Of a DNA stretch of 64,000 nucleotides, positions 35,407 through 47,437 are shown piece by piece; the stretch's first letter is position 1; the number at the start of each line of letters is the position of its first letter. The position numbers and the translations under genes were made by a program. The stretch is from Hysterium pulicare CBS 123377 (taxonomy: Eukaryota > Ascomycota > Dothideomycetes > Hysteriales > Hysteriaceae), in NCBI GenBank assembly GCA_000467715.1, contig AJFK01000019.1, forward strand, positions 1-64,000, in the 5' to 3' direction. Under the pieces are notes generated by a model. That model worked only from the letters and a program-made list of their open reading frames with translations, was not told the DNA's origin and did not search any database.

Positions 35407-37747
35407 TCGTCAATATTCCTCCTTCATTCAACGCCAGGAGGCCTGCCAACATCCCCCTCCATACCTTATCGTCGTCATCCCGACCAAGAGACGCTGATTC
35501 CGCCTATCTGCTCGAAGACGAGGAGAAGACCAGCCCTCGCTCCTCCTTGTCCGAAGATACCCCAGAGTCAGAATTCTCACTTTGGAGCGACACTGGTGAT
35601 CTAGTCGACCAGCTAGCAGACGAAGAAGATCCTCTTCGGATCCGGTTGAGGGAGTCCCTTGAGGGTAATCGCCTTGGAGGACCCCCCAAACACCACCGGC
35701 ATCAGAAGCGGGTTAGGTATCGGTCCCAAGACAATAAAAAAGAAAAGTTCGAGCAGGCCGGGGCACCCAAGAGAAAGGAAGATATCGAGATACCTAATCC
35801 TCCGCCTCGTTCGATCTCGCGCGCAGAGCGGATCATTGCCTTCATCATGGCTCCTCGAGATGGCCCTTCACGTATCCACGGATTACACGGGAAAAAGCTC
35901 ATGTGGGTTCCTTGAGCGTATAAGATGATCGCCATTCTAATACATGGGATAGCTATTTTACAAGCGTTTTCGTTTCATTAGGAGTTTTCTTGTTTGGATA
36001 TGATCAAGGAGTCATGTCCGGCATTATTACGTATGCCTTCCTATCTATGAGCTAGCAGACCTGTCTAACTATACCTTTCTAGTGGAGCCTATTTCAAAGA
36101 TTACTTCAACCAACCCTCAAGCGCCCAGATCGGTACTATGGTCGCCATCTTGGAGATCGGTGCCTTTATATCTTCACTACTGATTGGAAGGATTGGCGAT
36201 GTGATAGGTCGTAGGCGAACGATCCTTTATGGGTCTCTCATATTTCTTGTTGGCGGTGCTCTCCAGACATTTGCAAATGGCATGCCTATGATGCTATTAG
36301 GAAGGATCACTGCTGGGCTCGGAGTAGGCGCCCTCTCGACCATTGTGCCCGTTTACCAATCAGAGATCTCTCCACCCCATAACCGAGGCAAGCTAGCTTG
36401 TATCGAGTTCACAGGAAACATCAGCGGTTATGCCGCAAGTGTATGGGTTGACTACTTCTGTAGTTACATCAAGGGCCACTGGGCGTGGAGACTGCCTTTG
36501 CTGATGCAATGTGTAATGGGGGCACTGCTTGCTCTAGGTAGCTTGCTAATTTGCGAATCTCCTAGGTAACTTATCTTGTTGATGAGTCTATGGATATGAA
36601 CCAGCTAACCGTCGCTCAGGTGGCTTCTTGACAACGATCATGATGAGGAGGGCATTGTCGTGATTGCGAACTTGTACGGCAAAGGTGATATCCACAACCC
36701 GAAGGCACGAGAGGAATACCGTGAGATTAAAATGAACGTTCTGTTGCAACGTCAAGAAGGTGAACGGTCATATTCTGATATGTTCAAACGTTACTACAAG
36801 CGAGTCTTTATTGCAATGTCCGCTCAGTCACTTGCACAACTGAACGGCATCAACGTCATTTCGTACTATGCACCCCTGGTCTTCGAAGAAGCGGGATGGT
36901 ATGGCCGCCGTGCTATCCTTATGACTGGCATCAACGGCATAACCTATCTGCTGTCGACCATACCACCGTGGTATGTCGTCGATTCCTGGGGTAGGCGTAA
37001 AATCCTCTTGTCCGGCGCCGTCACCATGATGATATCGCTCTCTACCATCTCCTACTTCATTTACCTTCAGGCCAGTTGGACCCCCAACCTGGTCGTCATC
37101 TTCGTCATGATATACAATGCTGCTTTCGGTGCATCATGGGGCCCCATTCCTTGGCTATACCCCCCAGAGATTCTTCCCTTGAGTATTCGTGCCAAGGGTG
37201 CAAGCCTCAGTACTGCTGCCAATTGGGCATTCAACTGGCTTGTGGGGGAAATGACACCCATCCTCCAGGACTGGATACAGTGGCGTCTGTATCTCATCCA
37301 CGCCTTCTTCTGTGCTGTCAGTTTTGTTGTTGGTAAGTTGAGTTCCCGTTCACATGTGAGTAAAGACTACAAATCTGACAGACTGTAGTCTGGTTCATCT
37401 ATCCCGAAACGGCAAATGTTCGTCTGGAGGACATGAACTCTCTATTCGGAGACGCAACTTCGGTTATGCCGACACCAGCTACCCTTGCAGAAGCCGAGTC
37501 CTTGTTCAGCGGCCATGGCTCTCCGGTGCCCTCGCTGGATATCAGACGACACGGTGCAGACAACGCAATCCCGGGACTCGACATTGACCCACCTGCAGTG
37601 GAAACGCAAGATGGCAAACCTTCAGAAAACGAAGGAATCGGGGGGTGGATTTCAAATATTGTGAAACGAAACAAAGGGAACGGCGAAGGTGAGAGCTCTT
37701 CAAGCGGTAAATATAAGCGGGTGGGGCAGGACGACACAGAGGAGTAG
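35407..37747 (+). CDS. MFS sugar transporter (hexose transporter family), 5' end unresolved
   Basis: Supported exons are 35407..35902, 35953..36030, 36083..36565, 36620..37332 and 37389..37747, about 709 residues. The core has the sugar porter motifs: GYDQGVMSGIIT in TM1, GRIGDVIGRRR after TM2, a CESPRWLL (PESPR-type) linker, QLNGINVISYYAP in TM7 and FIYPETANVRLEDM after TM12. A ~165-residue acidic/basic hydrophilic segment precedes TM1 and about 105 residues follow TM12. The first in-frame ATG (35848) would discard most of that N-terminus, yet the upstream frame is open to a stop at 35400-35402 and looks coding. I therefore start at the putative acceptor CAG at 35404-35406 and presume a missing 5' exon. 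It could be a transporter or a transporter-like sensor. Confidence 0.82.
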
Positions 37748-38509
37748 AGGAGGATGTTGGCATAGATTTGTTGGAGGGCATTATGTTCGGTGGCACGCTG
37801 TCAGGCGCTCCAAGAGGGGCTGCATTGTAACTCCGCATTATTTCCTAGTGGCATGCTGGGCTATAGAGGGCGCAAAGAGGATAACGAAGCTTTTGCAAGC
37901 TGCTTCGCAATTGTATGTATGCATGGACATTGAGCGGGCCATTTTGCATGTGAATGGGCACTGAGGTAACTTTTCTGGGACCATATCTTTTCGGCAGATA
38001 TCACATTCATTCATTCATTCATTCATTATGCATACGAACGAAGGGATTTGACATGCAAAGCAGTCAGTAGTCCGTATTGTGTGTGAGGTTGCCAGCCTGC
38101 CCGTATTCTGCTGGCGGGAGGGCAACGTGTTCGGTTCTCCCCGTGCCTCCTTTCTTTACCTAATGTGGGCTCGAGCGTCGTTTCCTTGCATCAGCTCTGA
38201 ATATCTTTCCGCCGAGCTGCACCTCCTCATCCCGCACAACTACGCGCACAGAAGGGACACGTCTTCTCTCTCCTTCGTGCGGCTTTCTACTCATGAATTG
38301 AGCCTTTCTTTATTCTTGTAATACTAGTCTTCTTCCTTTCATTCGTCCACAAGCCCTCCTCGCTCCAGCATCCTCAGCGCGCCCAGGAGAGCTCAAGCGA
38401 CGTACGGCATACCTTACTTACCTCCTCCGGTTCTCTTGTCCCACGCGCGACCATCGCTTTCACGCCCAAGCCCGACGTTCAGTCTTCTCCAAACGGTGGA
38501 TCCATCACC
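37748..38509. promoter_or_regulatory. Intergenic transporter 3' flank / PMT2 promoter and leader
   Basis: 762 bp. It contains the CATT microsatellite at about 38003-38026, then a pyrimidine-rich stretch (38130-38509) leading to the PMT2 start, typical of fungal core promoters and leaders. No gene is seen. Confidence 0.5.
38003..38026 (+). repeat. (CATT)6 microsatellite
   Basis: Six perfect tandem copies of CATT in the intergenic region between the transporter and PMT2. Confidence 0.8.
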
Positions 38510-41083
38510 ATGGCCGCTCAGCAGGCTGCACCCTATGCCTCCGGTGTTAACACACAGAATGAAGAGTTGCGAAGGAGAAATGTCGCCGGTCAACCGCAGG
38601 TGGCACCGGCTGGGCAACCTCCAATCGAGGAGAAGTCGAAACAAAAAGTACGTTCCCTGCAGAGTTAGGCAATCTTAGAGTACAAATCTGGATGGACTGC
38701 CTTGACGAAGACTGGCCCCACGAATGATTGTATTTCTTGTGAGATACTCTGTTCAACATCTGCTAATGCACTACCTCCATCAGGCCTTCTCTGTCCTCTC
38801 TTTCCTCGATGAGTATGAGTTCATAATTGCCCCTATAATATTCACAGCCCTCGCTTTCTTCACACGTATGTGGAAAATTGGACTGTCCCCGATCGTAACC
38901 TGGGATGAAGCACAGTAGGCTCGACTGCTTTCCGTACAACTTTAGTCCGATCCTAACAAAACCACAGTTTTGGTAAATTCGGCTCTCACTATCTGAAACG
39001 CGAATTCTACTTCGATGTCCATCCTCCACTGGGAAAAATGTTGGTGGGCTTGTCTGGCTATCTGGCTGGATACAATGGTTCTTTCGAATTCAAATCTGGA
39101 GAGACCTACCCCGAGGAACTGAATTATACTTTCATGCGCCTGTTCAATTCCGCCTTTGGAGCTCTGTGTGTGCCGTTGGCCTATTTCACCGCCAAGGAGT
39201 TGAACTTCCGGAGGCCAACTGTCTGGTTGGTTACTCTGATGGTTCTGTTTGAGAACTCGTACACTACGATCAGCAGGTTCATTCTGCTTGACTCCATGCT
39301 GTTATTCTTTACGTTCACGACAATCTTCTGTTGGTCCAAGTTCCACCGCCAACAGCATGACCCTTTCTCTCCTGAGTGGGGTTTGTGGTTGATGTTCACT
39401 GGCATTTCAATCGGATGTGTGTGCAGCGTAAAGTGGGTTGGACTGTTCTGTACGGCTTTGGTTGGAATATACACCGTCGAGGACCTCTGGAACAAGTTTG
39501 GAGATCTCAAAATGCCCAAGGTTTGGCTTTGCCCCTGCCTGTACCTATAACAAGCTAACGTGAGCAGACTGAACTAGGTCAACACCTGGGATTCCGTGTG
39601 TTCGGTCTCATTGTCATTCCCATGATGGTCTACATGTTCTCTTTCTGGATGCATTTCATCATCCTTGAAAACAGTGGCCCGGGAGACGCGCAGATGAGCT
39701 CTCTCTTTCAAGCCAATCTTCGGGGCACTGAGGTAGGGAAAGATAGCCCTCTAGAAGTTGCGTATGGTTCTCGTGCCACACTTAAGAACATGGGCTATGG
39801 TGGCGGTCTCCTCCATTCCCATCACCAAACCTACCCCGAAGGATCTACTCAGCAACAGATCACCTGCTATCACCACAAAGATGCTAACAATGATTGGTTC
39901 TTTTACCCCAACCGCGGTGAAGCAGAATTCCAGCCAGAAGAGGAGCTTCGATACCCTGGAAACGGTGACACTATTCGCCTCATCCACGCGCAAACTGGTC
40001 GCAATCTTCACTCCCACCAAATTGCTGCTCCGGTGACTAAAGGTGATTGGGAAGTCTCTTGCTATGGCAACACGACTGTGGGTGATACCAAGGATCACTG
40101 GATTGTCGAAGTCGTCCGTGACGCAGCTTCTAGAGATTACTCTAAACTCCGCACCCTCACCACTGCCTTCCGATTGAAGCATGTGGACCTTGGATGCTAC
40201 CTCCGAGCAGGAAACGTGAACTTACCCCAGTGGGGTTTCAAGCAGATTGAAGTTACTTGTACCAAGGAGAACAAGCCAAGGGACGTGTATACTCACTGGA
40301 ATGTTGAGAGCCATTGGAACGACAGACGTAAGACCACCACGGTTCATCACACTCTCAGCTCGTGCTAATGAACATTGTTCCAGTCCCTCCCGGTGACCCA
40401 GGATCATACAAGTCTCCTTTCCTCCAAGACTTCATCCATCTCAACGTTGCCATGATGACATCTAACAACGCACTCGTCCCGGATCCCGACAAACAGGACG
40501 ATCTGGCATCCCAATTCTGGCAATGGCCTTTATTGCATGTCGGTCTCCGCATGTGTGGATGGGATGACAAAAGTAAGTTCCACTGTTGCGCACTCCTTCT
40601 AAGAACCGCTGGCTAACAAATTCCCTAGTCGTCAAATATTTCCTCCTCGGCAATCCAGCTGTTTATTGGGGTAGCACCGCCTCCCTTGGCGTTTTCGGCC
40701 TCATGCTACTCTGGTACCTTGTCCGCTGGCAACGTGGTTACCCCCCTCTCAAACCAGCAGAACTGGACCAGATCCACTACTCAGGTCTCTATCCTGTCAT
40801 TGGCTGGTTCCTACATTATCTCCCCTTCGTCGCGATGGCCCGTGTCACATACGTCCATCACTACTATCCCGCCCTTTACTTCGCCATCATCACCGCGGGA
40901 TTCTGCTTAGATTGGGGGACCAGGGGGCTTAGGAAGGATGTAACTTGGGGTATCTATGGTGCTTTGTATGTGCTGATCATCGGGCTTTTCTGGCTGTTCA
41001 GGGCGATTTGCTTTGGTATGGAGGGGCCGAATACGCAGTGGAAGCATCTCAAATGGTTTGATAGCTGGAGGATCACGGATTAA
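38510..41083 (+). CDS. pmt2: Dolichyl-phosphate-mannose protein O-mannosyltransferase, PMT2 subfamily
   Basis: Six exons, join(38510..38647,38784..38914,38968..39520,39568..40327,40384..40572,40629..41083), 741 residues, the expected length. A polar cytosolic N-terminus of ~45 residues precedes TM1. The first luminal loop carries WDEAHFGKFGS, with Asp87/Glu88 the essential acidic pair; splicing across 38915-38967 rebuilds this motif. [20 protein letters not shown] is PMT2-like. The central luminal MIR region has the [20 protein letters not shown] and GCYLRAG repeats, followed by the multi-TM C-terminal domain ([14 protein letters not shown]). It transfers mannose from dolichyl phosphate to Ser/Thr of secretory proteins in the ER, usually as a Pmt1-Pmt2 heterodimer. 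One donor is GTTTGG. Confidence 0.93.
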
Positions 41084-41812
41084 GCGGCCTTGCCGTCGCC
41101 TCTCCCTTGGCCTGTTGTATACGCTGCGGTTTCAGGGTGGCTTATCTGCCGTTTACGAGGCAAAAAAAAAAGAGATTGCATTGTCTTAGAAACTTTGTAA
41201 CTTTTAGGAAAGAGGTGGCATTTTCCATTCTCTTTTTTCCACCTCTGATTTGTTTTTGCTTCCATGTCATTTTGTTTAGATAGGGTTAGGGTTGGATTGG
41301 GAAGCGGGTGTCGGTCTTAGTCACAGTCTTGGTTACGGTATTCTTTCTTCTCCTTGCCTAGGTACTTGGGTGAATGAATAGACCTTCTACTCTCTACTTA
41401 CAATGTATTCTATCAACAAAAACATGCTTGAGTAATGCTTCGTGACATCTAAGCCTTGGCCCTTTTCAACCACGTCTAGAAATGGATGGATTATATGCCC
41501 ATCTGTTGAGGACGGCTTCACTTATGGCATTGAGGGTCCTTTACCAAATCATCTGTGTACACTAGTAGTACCGAAAATAGAAAGGGCAGGCTCGATCTGG
41601 AATGATGGCGGATTTGTTCACTCACAACGCCTGATGCTATTCGTAATTCAGATTCTTTGCAGTTCTATTGACTAGATCGGCTGTCTCTCAAATTGGCATC
41701 GTTTCAGATCCGCATATCCTCTACCAACGACTGTCATTCATCATAATCCGTCATGCCCATCATTCTCGCCACGTACCAGCCCTGATCCCTCTAAGCGTGA
41801 GCAGTACGCGGC
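41084..41812. other. Intergenic between convergent PMT2 and UTR4
   Basis: 729 bp of 3' flanks. There is an A12-type tract near 41161, T-rich stretches and a CCTAGGTAC element at 41357-41365. No gene is seen. Confidence 0.45.
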
Positions 41813-44021
41813 TCATGCAGTAGATACCTCATCTAGCTTATGTATGACTGGGAATTGAGACAGCGCATCAGGCGAAAGAACCGCGTTGCCGGGTCGCTTG
41901 ACGAGGATGGTGTATACACCAGCTTTTGTTGCGGCTACGGCTTCTATTGCGGGGATTCGTCAGTCAGCTGAGTCATAGGTTCGTTGTGGATTGTTATTAG
42001 CGGTAAGGTAGGTCAAATGAGGTCAAAGTGTGCTGGTGTGCGTGGGAAAAGGAGGTGGGGAGCGGCTAAGGTGGGATGTTTCATGTTTAGAGGAAGATGC
42101 ACAAGCATGGATATGGGTGTAGGGTAGGGGTATGACGCTAAGATCGGTGGGTTTGTGACTATATGAGACAGAGAATCGGGAGTGCGATAGATAGATGAAT
42201 AAAGCAAGGTGAAACAGTCGGATTCAGTGCCGGAGAATTTGATAGAGGATGTTAAGGAAAGGTAAGGACAAGGTGAAGCAAGATCGTCAAATTATAGTTA
42301 GAGGAAGTAGATGATACCCAGGAGGCAATGTGTACACAGCAGGAATGATAAATGTGGAACGTTATAAAACGGACGGCATAAGATAGGAGAGCTGTCTACC
42401 TACCATTCTCATTGTCGGTCAAAAACACTACCTTGTCCGGCGTGGTTCCCATCTCCCCACATATTTTCTCATAACTTTGCCACTGAAGCTTGCTTCCCGC
42501 CGTTACGGTGTCGAACTTGGCTTCAAACAATCCATTCAGATCTTCCGTCTCTCCTGAGCTAGTCTCTACGTATGTGAAGAACTGATTCTGCGCTTCGACG
42601 CTACCGGAGGAAAAGATAGCGAGACGTTTCTGGCTCGTCTTCCAATCTTGTAAGGTCGAGAGAACGTCAGGATAAAGGGGAGTCTTGAGATCACCGGTGC
42701 TATAGCCCAATTTCCAGAGCTTGCCTGCGCAAGTAATTAGCGGGGGAGTGAATGGGTGATGAAGAGCTTAAATATATTGTAGATAGACAAGGTGAAGTGA
42801 ACCTCCACATTACGAATGTATCCCGTTTAGGTGTTTTGGGGGTATACTTCAAGTTATGGTATTTAGACTGAGGGCCATGGACTAGGCAATCTCCAGTGAA
42901 TGAGAGCTAATACAGGGATTTCGCGAAACGCCAGTAAGGATGATAATATAGAAAGGTGGAGCTGAAGTGTAGACCTAATGGTGTATGGACATGACAGCAT
43001 CGAAGCGTGGAATAGGCAGAAATCTGGCCAGTTGATCACAAACAGTATCACCTACGATGACGGCCTCAAGAGGCTCATAATATGACAAACTATGACCTAC
43101 CTTGCAGCTGCTTCAGATACACAGCCTTGATATCCTTACTTGTCAATTCCTCAACATGAGCAATCAGAGTTCCCGCGTCTGCCCTCGTTGCTTCTGGAAA
43201 CCCAGCGATGAGGTCCTGGAAGGACTGCTCAGTCCATGATTCATGCGCCAGTCTCGTGAGACGATCCAGCGCGTAAGGATACTGAGAAGCATAAGCGTCC
43301 AATCACCATAGCTGCGGGAGTTTACCGTCACGCGACAGTATTCTCGATGAAAAAGAAAACTTCACCAGACGGAATGCGAAGCGACTGGAAATTACAGAAT
43401 GCCTAAAATGGTAATGAGTGGCTCAAAGGCTGCTTGACTTAGAGAAAAGAACTCGCGATCCGATTCCGACCATTTCGTGAGTGGACAATGCCATGGTCAC
43501 AGGGTCCATTTGGCCCCGCGACACCACGCGAAAGGTGAATGCCGATGCGTGCGGCATCGTAACGCGTGCGAGCCAGGGAAAGACACAGATGAATAAGAGC
43601 AGATACTATGAGGAGAGAGCGCTTACTAGGGTGTCTTTGACAAAGGATATGGAAGAAATCGTGCCCTCTACGATGATGCCGCACAGTCAGTACAGTGCGA
43701 TCTTCGAGAAACGGAATGCCACGATGCGTCTCGAAACTCTGGGCCTTGAAGTGGCGCTGAAGAATCTGGGGTAGGGGAGAGACACCCATGGTCATGATGG
43801 CCGCTTGCGCATGCAAGAAGCGTCCATCAAGCTTACGGCGCGTTCTTGGGAAAGCAGTGTGACCTTCGAGTCTGCCATGCTTCAACGGGTGGCTGGGCAC
43901 TCTGGCCATCTAGACCCTCGGAAATGTTTCGAAACAACCTTAGCACGCACATACCGATGTCGATCAAAAAGATATCTGAGCTCTTATATTTGTCAAGGTC
44001 GATGGGCACTCTTCTAGACAT
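41813..44021 (-). CDS. utr4: Enolase-phosphatase E1 (methionine salvage)
   Basis: Five exons: complement(join(41813..41943,42404..42724,43101..43281,43627..43667,43955..44021)), 246 residues, normal for the family. The first exon ends in codon 23, and the second completes FLIDIEGTISSISFVKDTL; Asp21 and Glu23 of the DxEGT motif are the HAD nucleophile region and metal ligand. Later blocks match too: YPYALD, the AIFSSGSVEAQNQFF motif-2 segment, the GSKLQWQSY motif-3 region and VFLTDNENEAVAATKAGVYTILVKRPGNA. The enzyme enolises and dephosphorylates 2,3-diketo-5-methylthiopentyl-1-phosphate. The four introns are 287, 345, 376 and 460 nt, unlike the ~55-nt norm. A splice at the GTATCT just before the stop could change the last few residues. 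Confidence 0.85.
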
Positions 44022-46239
44022 TGCGAGTATCGTGGTGCACTTGGCATTCGGCGCGCTGTCGCGTAACTTGGTGGAGAGAGCGGTGTGAAAGCGAAAATTT
44101 TTGTATTGGGCGGATATGGCGAAGGGTTTGTCTGATTCGTGCGAGTGAGGATGCAATAGTGAACGGCGGACGTTATATCAAGATGGTGGAGTAGCTGGGG
44201 TGCGCAGATGTTGCTGGGAAACCTCAACCTAAACCTTTTAGAGACAATACGTGCACAGGCATAGGTAAGCTCCCGCATACCTAGGCTTGATGAGGGTAAC
44301 TGGCTTTGATGACCTTCAAGTCCGAATGGTCTATGTAGACTCCTAGCACCGGATCTGATAAGGACAGACTCATCTTAGGTTATGGCTCTGTCAATTTGTT
44401 CGGCATATGTTCCGCTATCACACATCTACACATCACTGAAAATTTTGCAGCGGTCAGCAAAGCTGAATTGTCGAATTGATTCTCGGCCGATATAATTTTT
44501 ATTCTCTCTATTGCCGAATCAGCATCGCAGCTGCTATCTAGCAATATCTCGGCGGCCTATTGATTCGTGAAGTATCTCCAAGTTGCCCAAACAAGGCCAT
44601 CCGGATCTTTTAGATGGACTGAAATGTTCATGGCTTCAATAAGTAGCTAGATGTACGCAATACTAGCTTGCGATGGGATGGAGCAGCGACAACTCATCAC
44701 TTATCCCGCTTTGCAGATCCACAGCTAGGAACTACTACAGTAAGGAACTCCCACCGTAGACTTCAAGTGTCTGTCTGTTACTATCAACACGAATAATGTT
44801 GATGGTGATAGAAGATCTGTTTCTTCACCGCCGAATATGGCATTCGTCTACACCTGCAGTAGCGCCCCTTATAGGGACTGTGGAGTGGCGACGGCAAGGT
44901 GTCCGCTTCTCGATGGTAATTTTGCGCGGCATTAGCGCAACGCCAAACACATGCACTTCCAAGCCGAAGTTTTGGTCCAACAGGTCCAGCTCGAGCAGAG
45001 GCATCGTGAAAAGGCCTTCCGACCCCGGAGAAAAGATAAACCCGGCAATTCCTGATTCTCCCTGCGCGATTCGCGAGGAGCTGTCTACACCGACTTTACT
45101 TCATCTCCGCTGTTGAAGCAATCTGGCCAGTCTGCCAGTCTCTTGGAGCCACGATTGCTACCACATACCTAGAGGTCGCAAAGCTTTCCCCACAGACGGT
45201 CACGCTTGCTACCCGCCGACCGTGCTTCCGATCCGGAACTCGAGGGGACACGAAAGACAAGGGACCTTCACCAACAACTTGTCTACGACGGGGAGGAGTT
45301 CTAGGCATTATTAGCGCCAACGCGAAAAGACGTGTGGCCTCAAACCGCTTGTTCCAAATGCGGTCAGCTCGCCCCTGAATGGTGCGTCCACGATTGAAAT
45401 CAACCGTGTATGGGTGCGCCCGTGACGTGGTGGTGGGGAGATGTTATTACATGTGCTTCAAAGGACAGGGTGCTGCGCGATCAGCGGGCTGCGTGCCTCA
45501 GGCCAGTGGCAGGAGTGATGCCAGAAGCGTCGTCGTGCAACCTCTCTTTGTTTTGTCTACATGGGTTTCACAGGCGCGCCGGTTGCAGGCAGACAAAGAC
45601 TGCAAGATCATGGCCGAATTGTGCGTGGCGATCTTGTCTCGATAAAACGGACGATCAAGCATCGTTATCAACGGGATTGCTACTGGGGACCGGACATGCC
45701 AAGTTGTGTACATACGTGTCGCTGGCAGTCCCAGTCCCAGTCCCATTATTATGAAGCAAGGCGCCTCCTGTAGTTTCAAGATTGAAGAGGGCTTACTGTA
45801 CCGTACTGCCCAGTTCACAACCGCAACCAGCGAGGCGTTTCATGGGTTGCCAGTGAGCGGGGTACAGATCAGGCCAGAGATGGGGAGAGAATCTGGTCGA
45901 AGCACGCGAACAGAGCGAAAGCTGTTTCTACGAGGTTCGCTCGATTCTCATGGCCCAGCTGCCCACATCCAGCACTCTGCAAGGACCTTGTCTTGTGACG
46001 CATCCTTGTAGGCGCAGCTTTAGGCGTTCTAATTTCAGCATGGTGGTCACGACCACCCTGCGGGACTAGCAAATACCCGCTTATGCCGATGCGGCATAGC
46101 TGCTTGTCCACTGTGTCCACTGGCGCCAATCGTGGGAAGGCACCTTGGAAGGGCAGAAGGCGGTGGAAGACTCGCAGCAGACTCGCAGCCGACTCGCAAA
46201 AAGGCGGGTCTCCCGGCCTGGCCCTGCTCTGCTCCCATC
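44022..46239. other. Long intergenic region upstream of the kinase leader
   Basis: About 2.2 kb after the UTR4 start. It holds TACCTAGGC at 44279-44287, a (CCCAGT)3 run near 45727 and three GACTCGCAGC-like decamers at about 46167-46197. Overlapping short frames on both strands (for example 45096-45320 minus, 45410-45754 plus) show no family resemblance. Confidence 0.4.
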
Positions 46240-47437
46240 GGCTCCCGCTTCATATACAAGCTCTCTCCTCGGGTCGCTCAATCACCTCATCCTCGTTCCA
46301 CGCCGTCTTCGCAGCTCACCAAGCACTCACACTCCTTCTCCCATCTCCCATCTTCCTTCATCATTCCTGCTGCCTCCGTAATTCCGCCTTCCAATTCCCA
46401 TTCCTTCGTTACTACGCAACCGTCTGCTCCTGCCGAACAACAACAACAACAACCAGTCGACCCTTTCTCTCCCCATCCATCATATCTTTACTCCCTCACC
46501 ACTCCCATCTACTCTTTCATCTATCCGACGTCCTCGATCATCGCATTGATGTGATGAGTTGTTAGCTACGGATTCTCCGGACCTCCTGCTGCCTCCCTGC
46601 GTCATCAATGCTTTGAGCCTTCTCATCCATCCCTCGAATCCTCGCAACGCCGCCGTATCACGCTTCGTGGGTGTAGGTATTTGATGCTCGGATACATCAT
46701 ACTTCCTTACTCCAGTGAAAGCCACTCGACAACAGCAGCATCGTCATCCTCGTCGATCCCCTTGCTATCCGTGAGCCTGATTCGTTGACTCACGCTTAAT
46801 ATCACACGACAACATCAACACCAAGGCAGCCGTATCTGTCTACTTCTACCTACGCCTCTCCACGTGTTACGTACATTACGCAGCGATCCTCTTTCCTCGT
46901 TCTACCATCCAGCCCGACGTCTAAGAACTCTACGACTCGTCGCTTTTACCTTTCCATCACTCGTTGACTCGGGTTATCCCTACAATTAATACATCAAATG
47001 ACAACCACCACACTCTCTTCACGATTTCCTTGTCTTTAACAGTCGACGGACCCCATTGTGCATATTACCGACGACTTTCTCCTTAACGATTCGGAGTTTA
47101 CCTGGAGCGGCCTACTGCAACCCGCAGCCTTTTGTTTGTTTACTACCTGATATTCTTCCGACTTTTGTTTCTCACTTCTCCGGCTCGAATCTCTCTCATA
47201 CCTATCTACATTGTTATCTTCCAGATTGAGTCGCCACCAAAAAAGTGCAATAGACCATAGTCTTGGGCTGACCGGTTTGTCGACCCTTGTTTGTTTACGA
47301 AGTTTCGACCTTGATTTACAGCGTTTCCCTTAATTTTCTGTTGGTGGATCCTCTGCATAACCAGCTCTCTGTCGTCGGGTTCACATTTGAGTTTCCCTCT
47401 GGCAAGCTGATCAATTCCATTGTTTCGGGTTTTCCTC
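46240..47437 (+). promoter_or_regulatory. Pyrimidine-rich promoter/5' leader of the kinase gene, with small upstream ORFs
   Basis: About 1.2 kb rich in C and T, including a CAA run near 46440. If transcribed it contains at least five upstream ORFs: ATG-TGA at 46549-46554, a 3-codon frame at 46554-46565, ATG-CTT-TGA at 46608-46616, 34 codons at 46684-46788 and 13 codons at 46998-47039. The transcription start is not known, so leader status is inferred from composition and the lack of another gene. Confidence 0.5.

Noticed and set aside
41278-41296. TAGGGTTAGGGTT, telomere-like sequence
   Set aside because: Fewer than two full TTAGGG units inside an ordinary 3' flank; chance or slippage is enough to explain it.
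45096-45320. 74-codon minus frame that might be a small gene
   Set aside because: No family resemblance, and the neighbouring minus-strand frame is separated by stops without good splice sites.
46083-46565. Overlapping plus-strand open frames of 140-160 codons upstream of the kinase
   Set aside because: They overlap in two or three frames, are Ser/Pro/Leu-rich because the DNA is CT-rich, and resemble no family. A promoter/leader explains them better.
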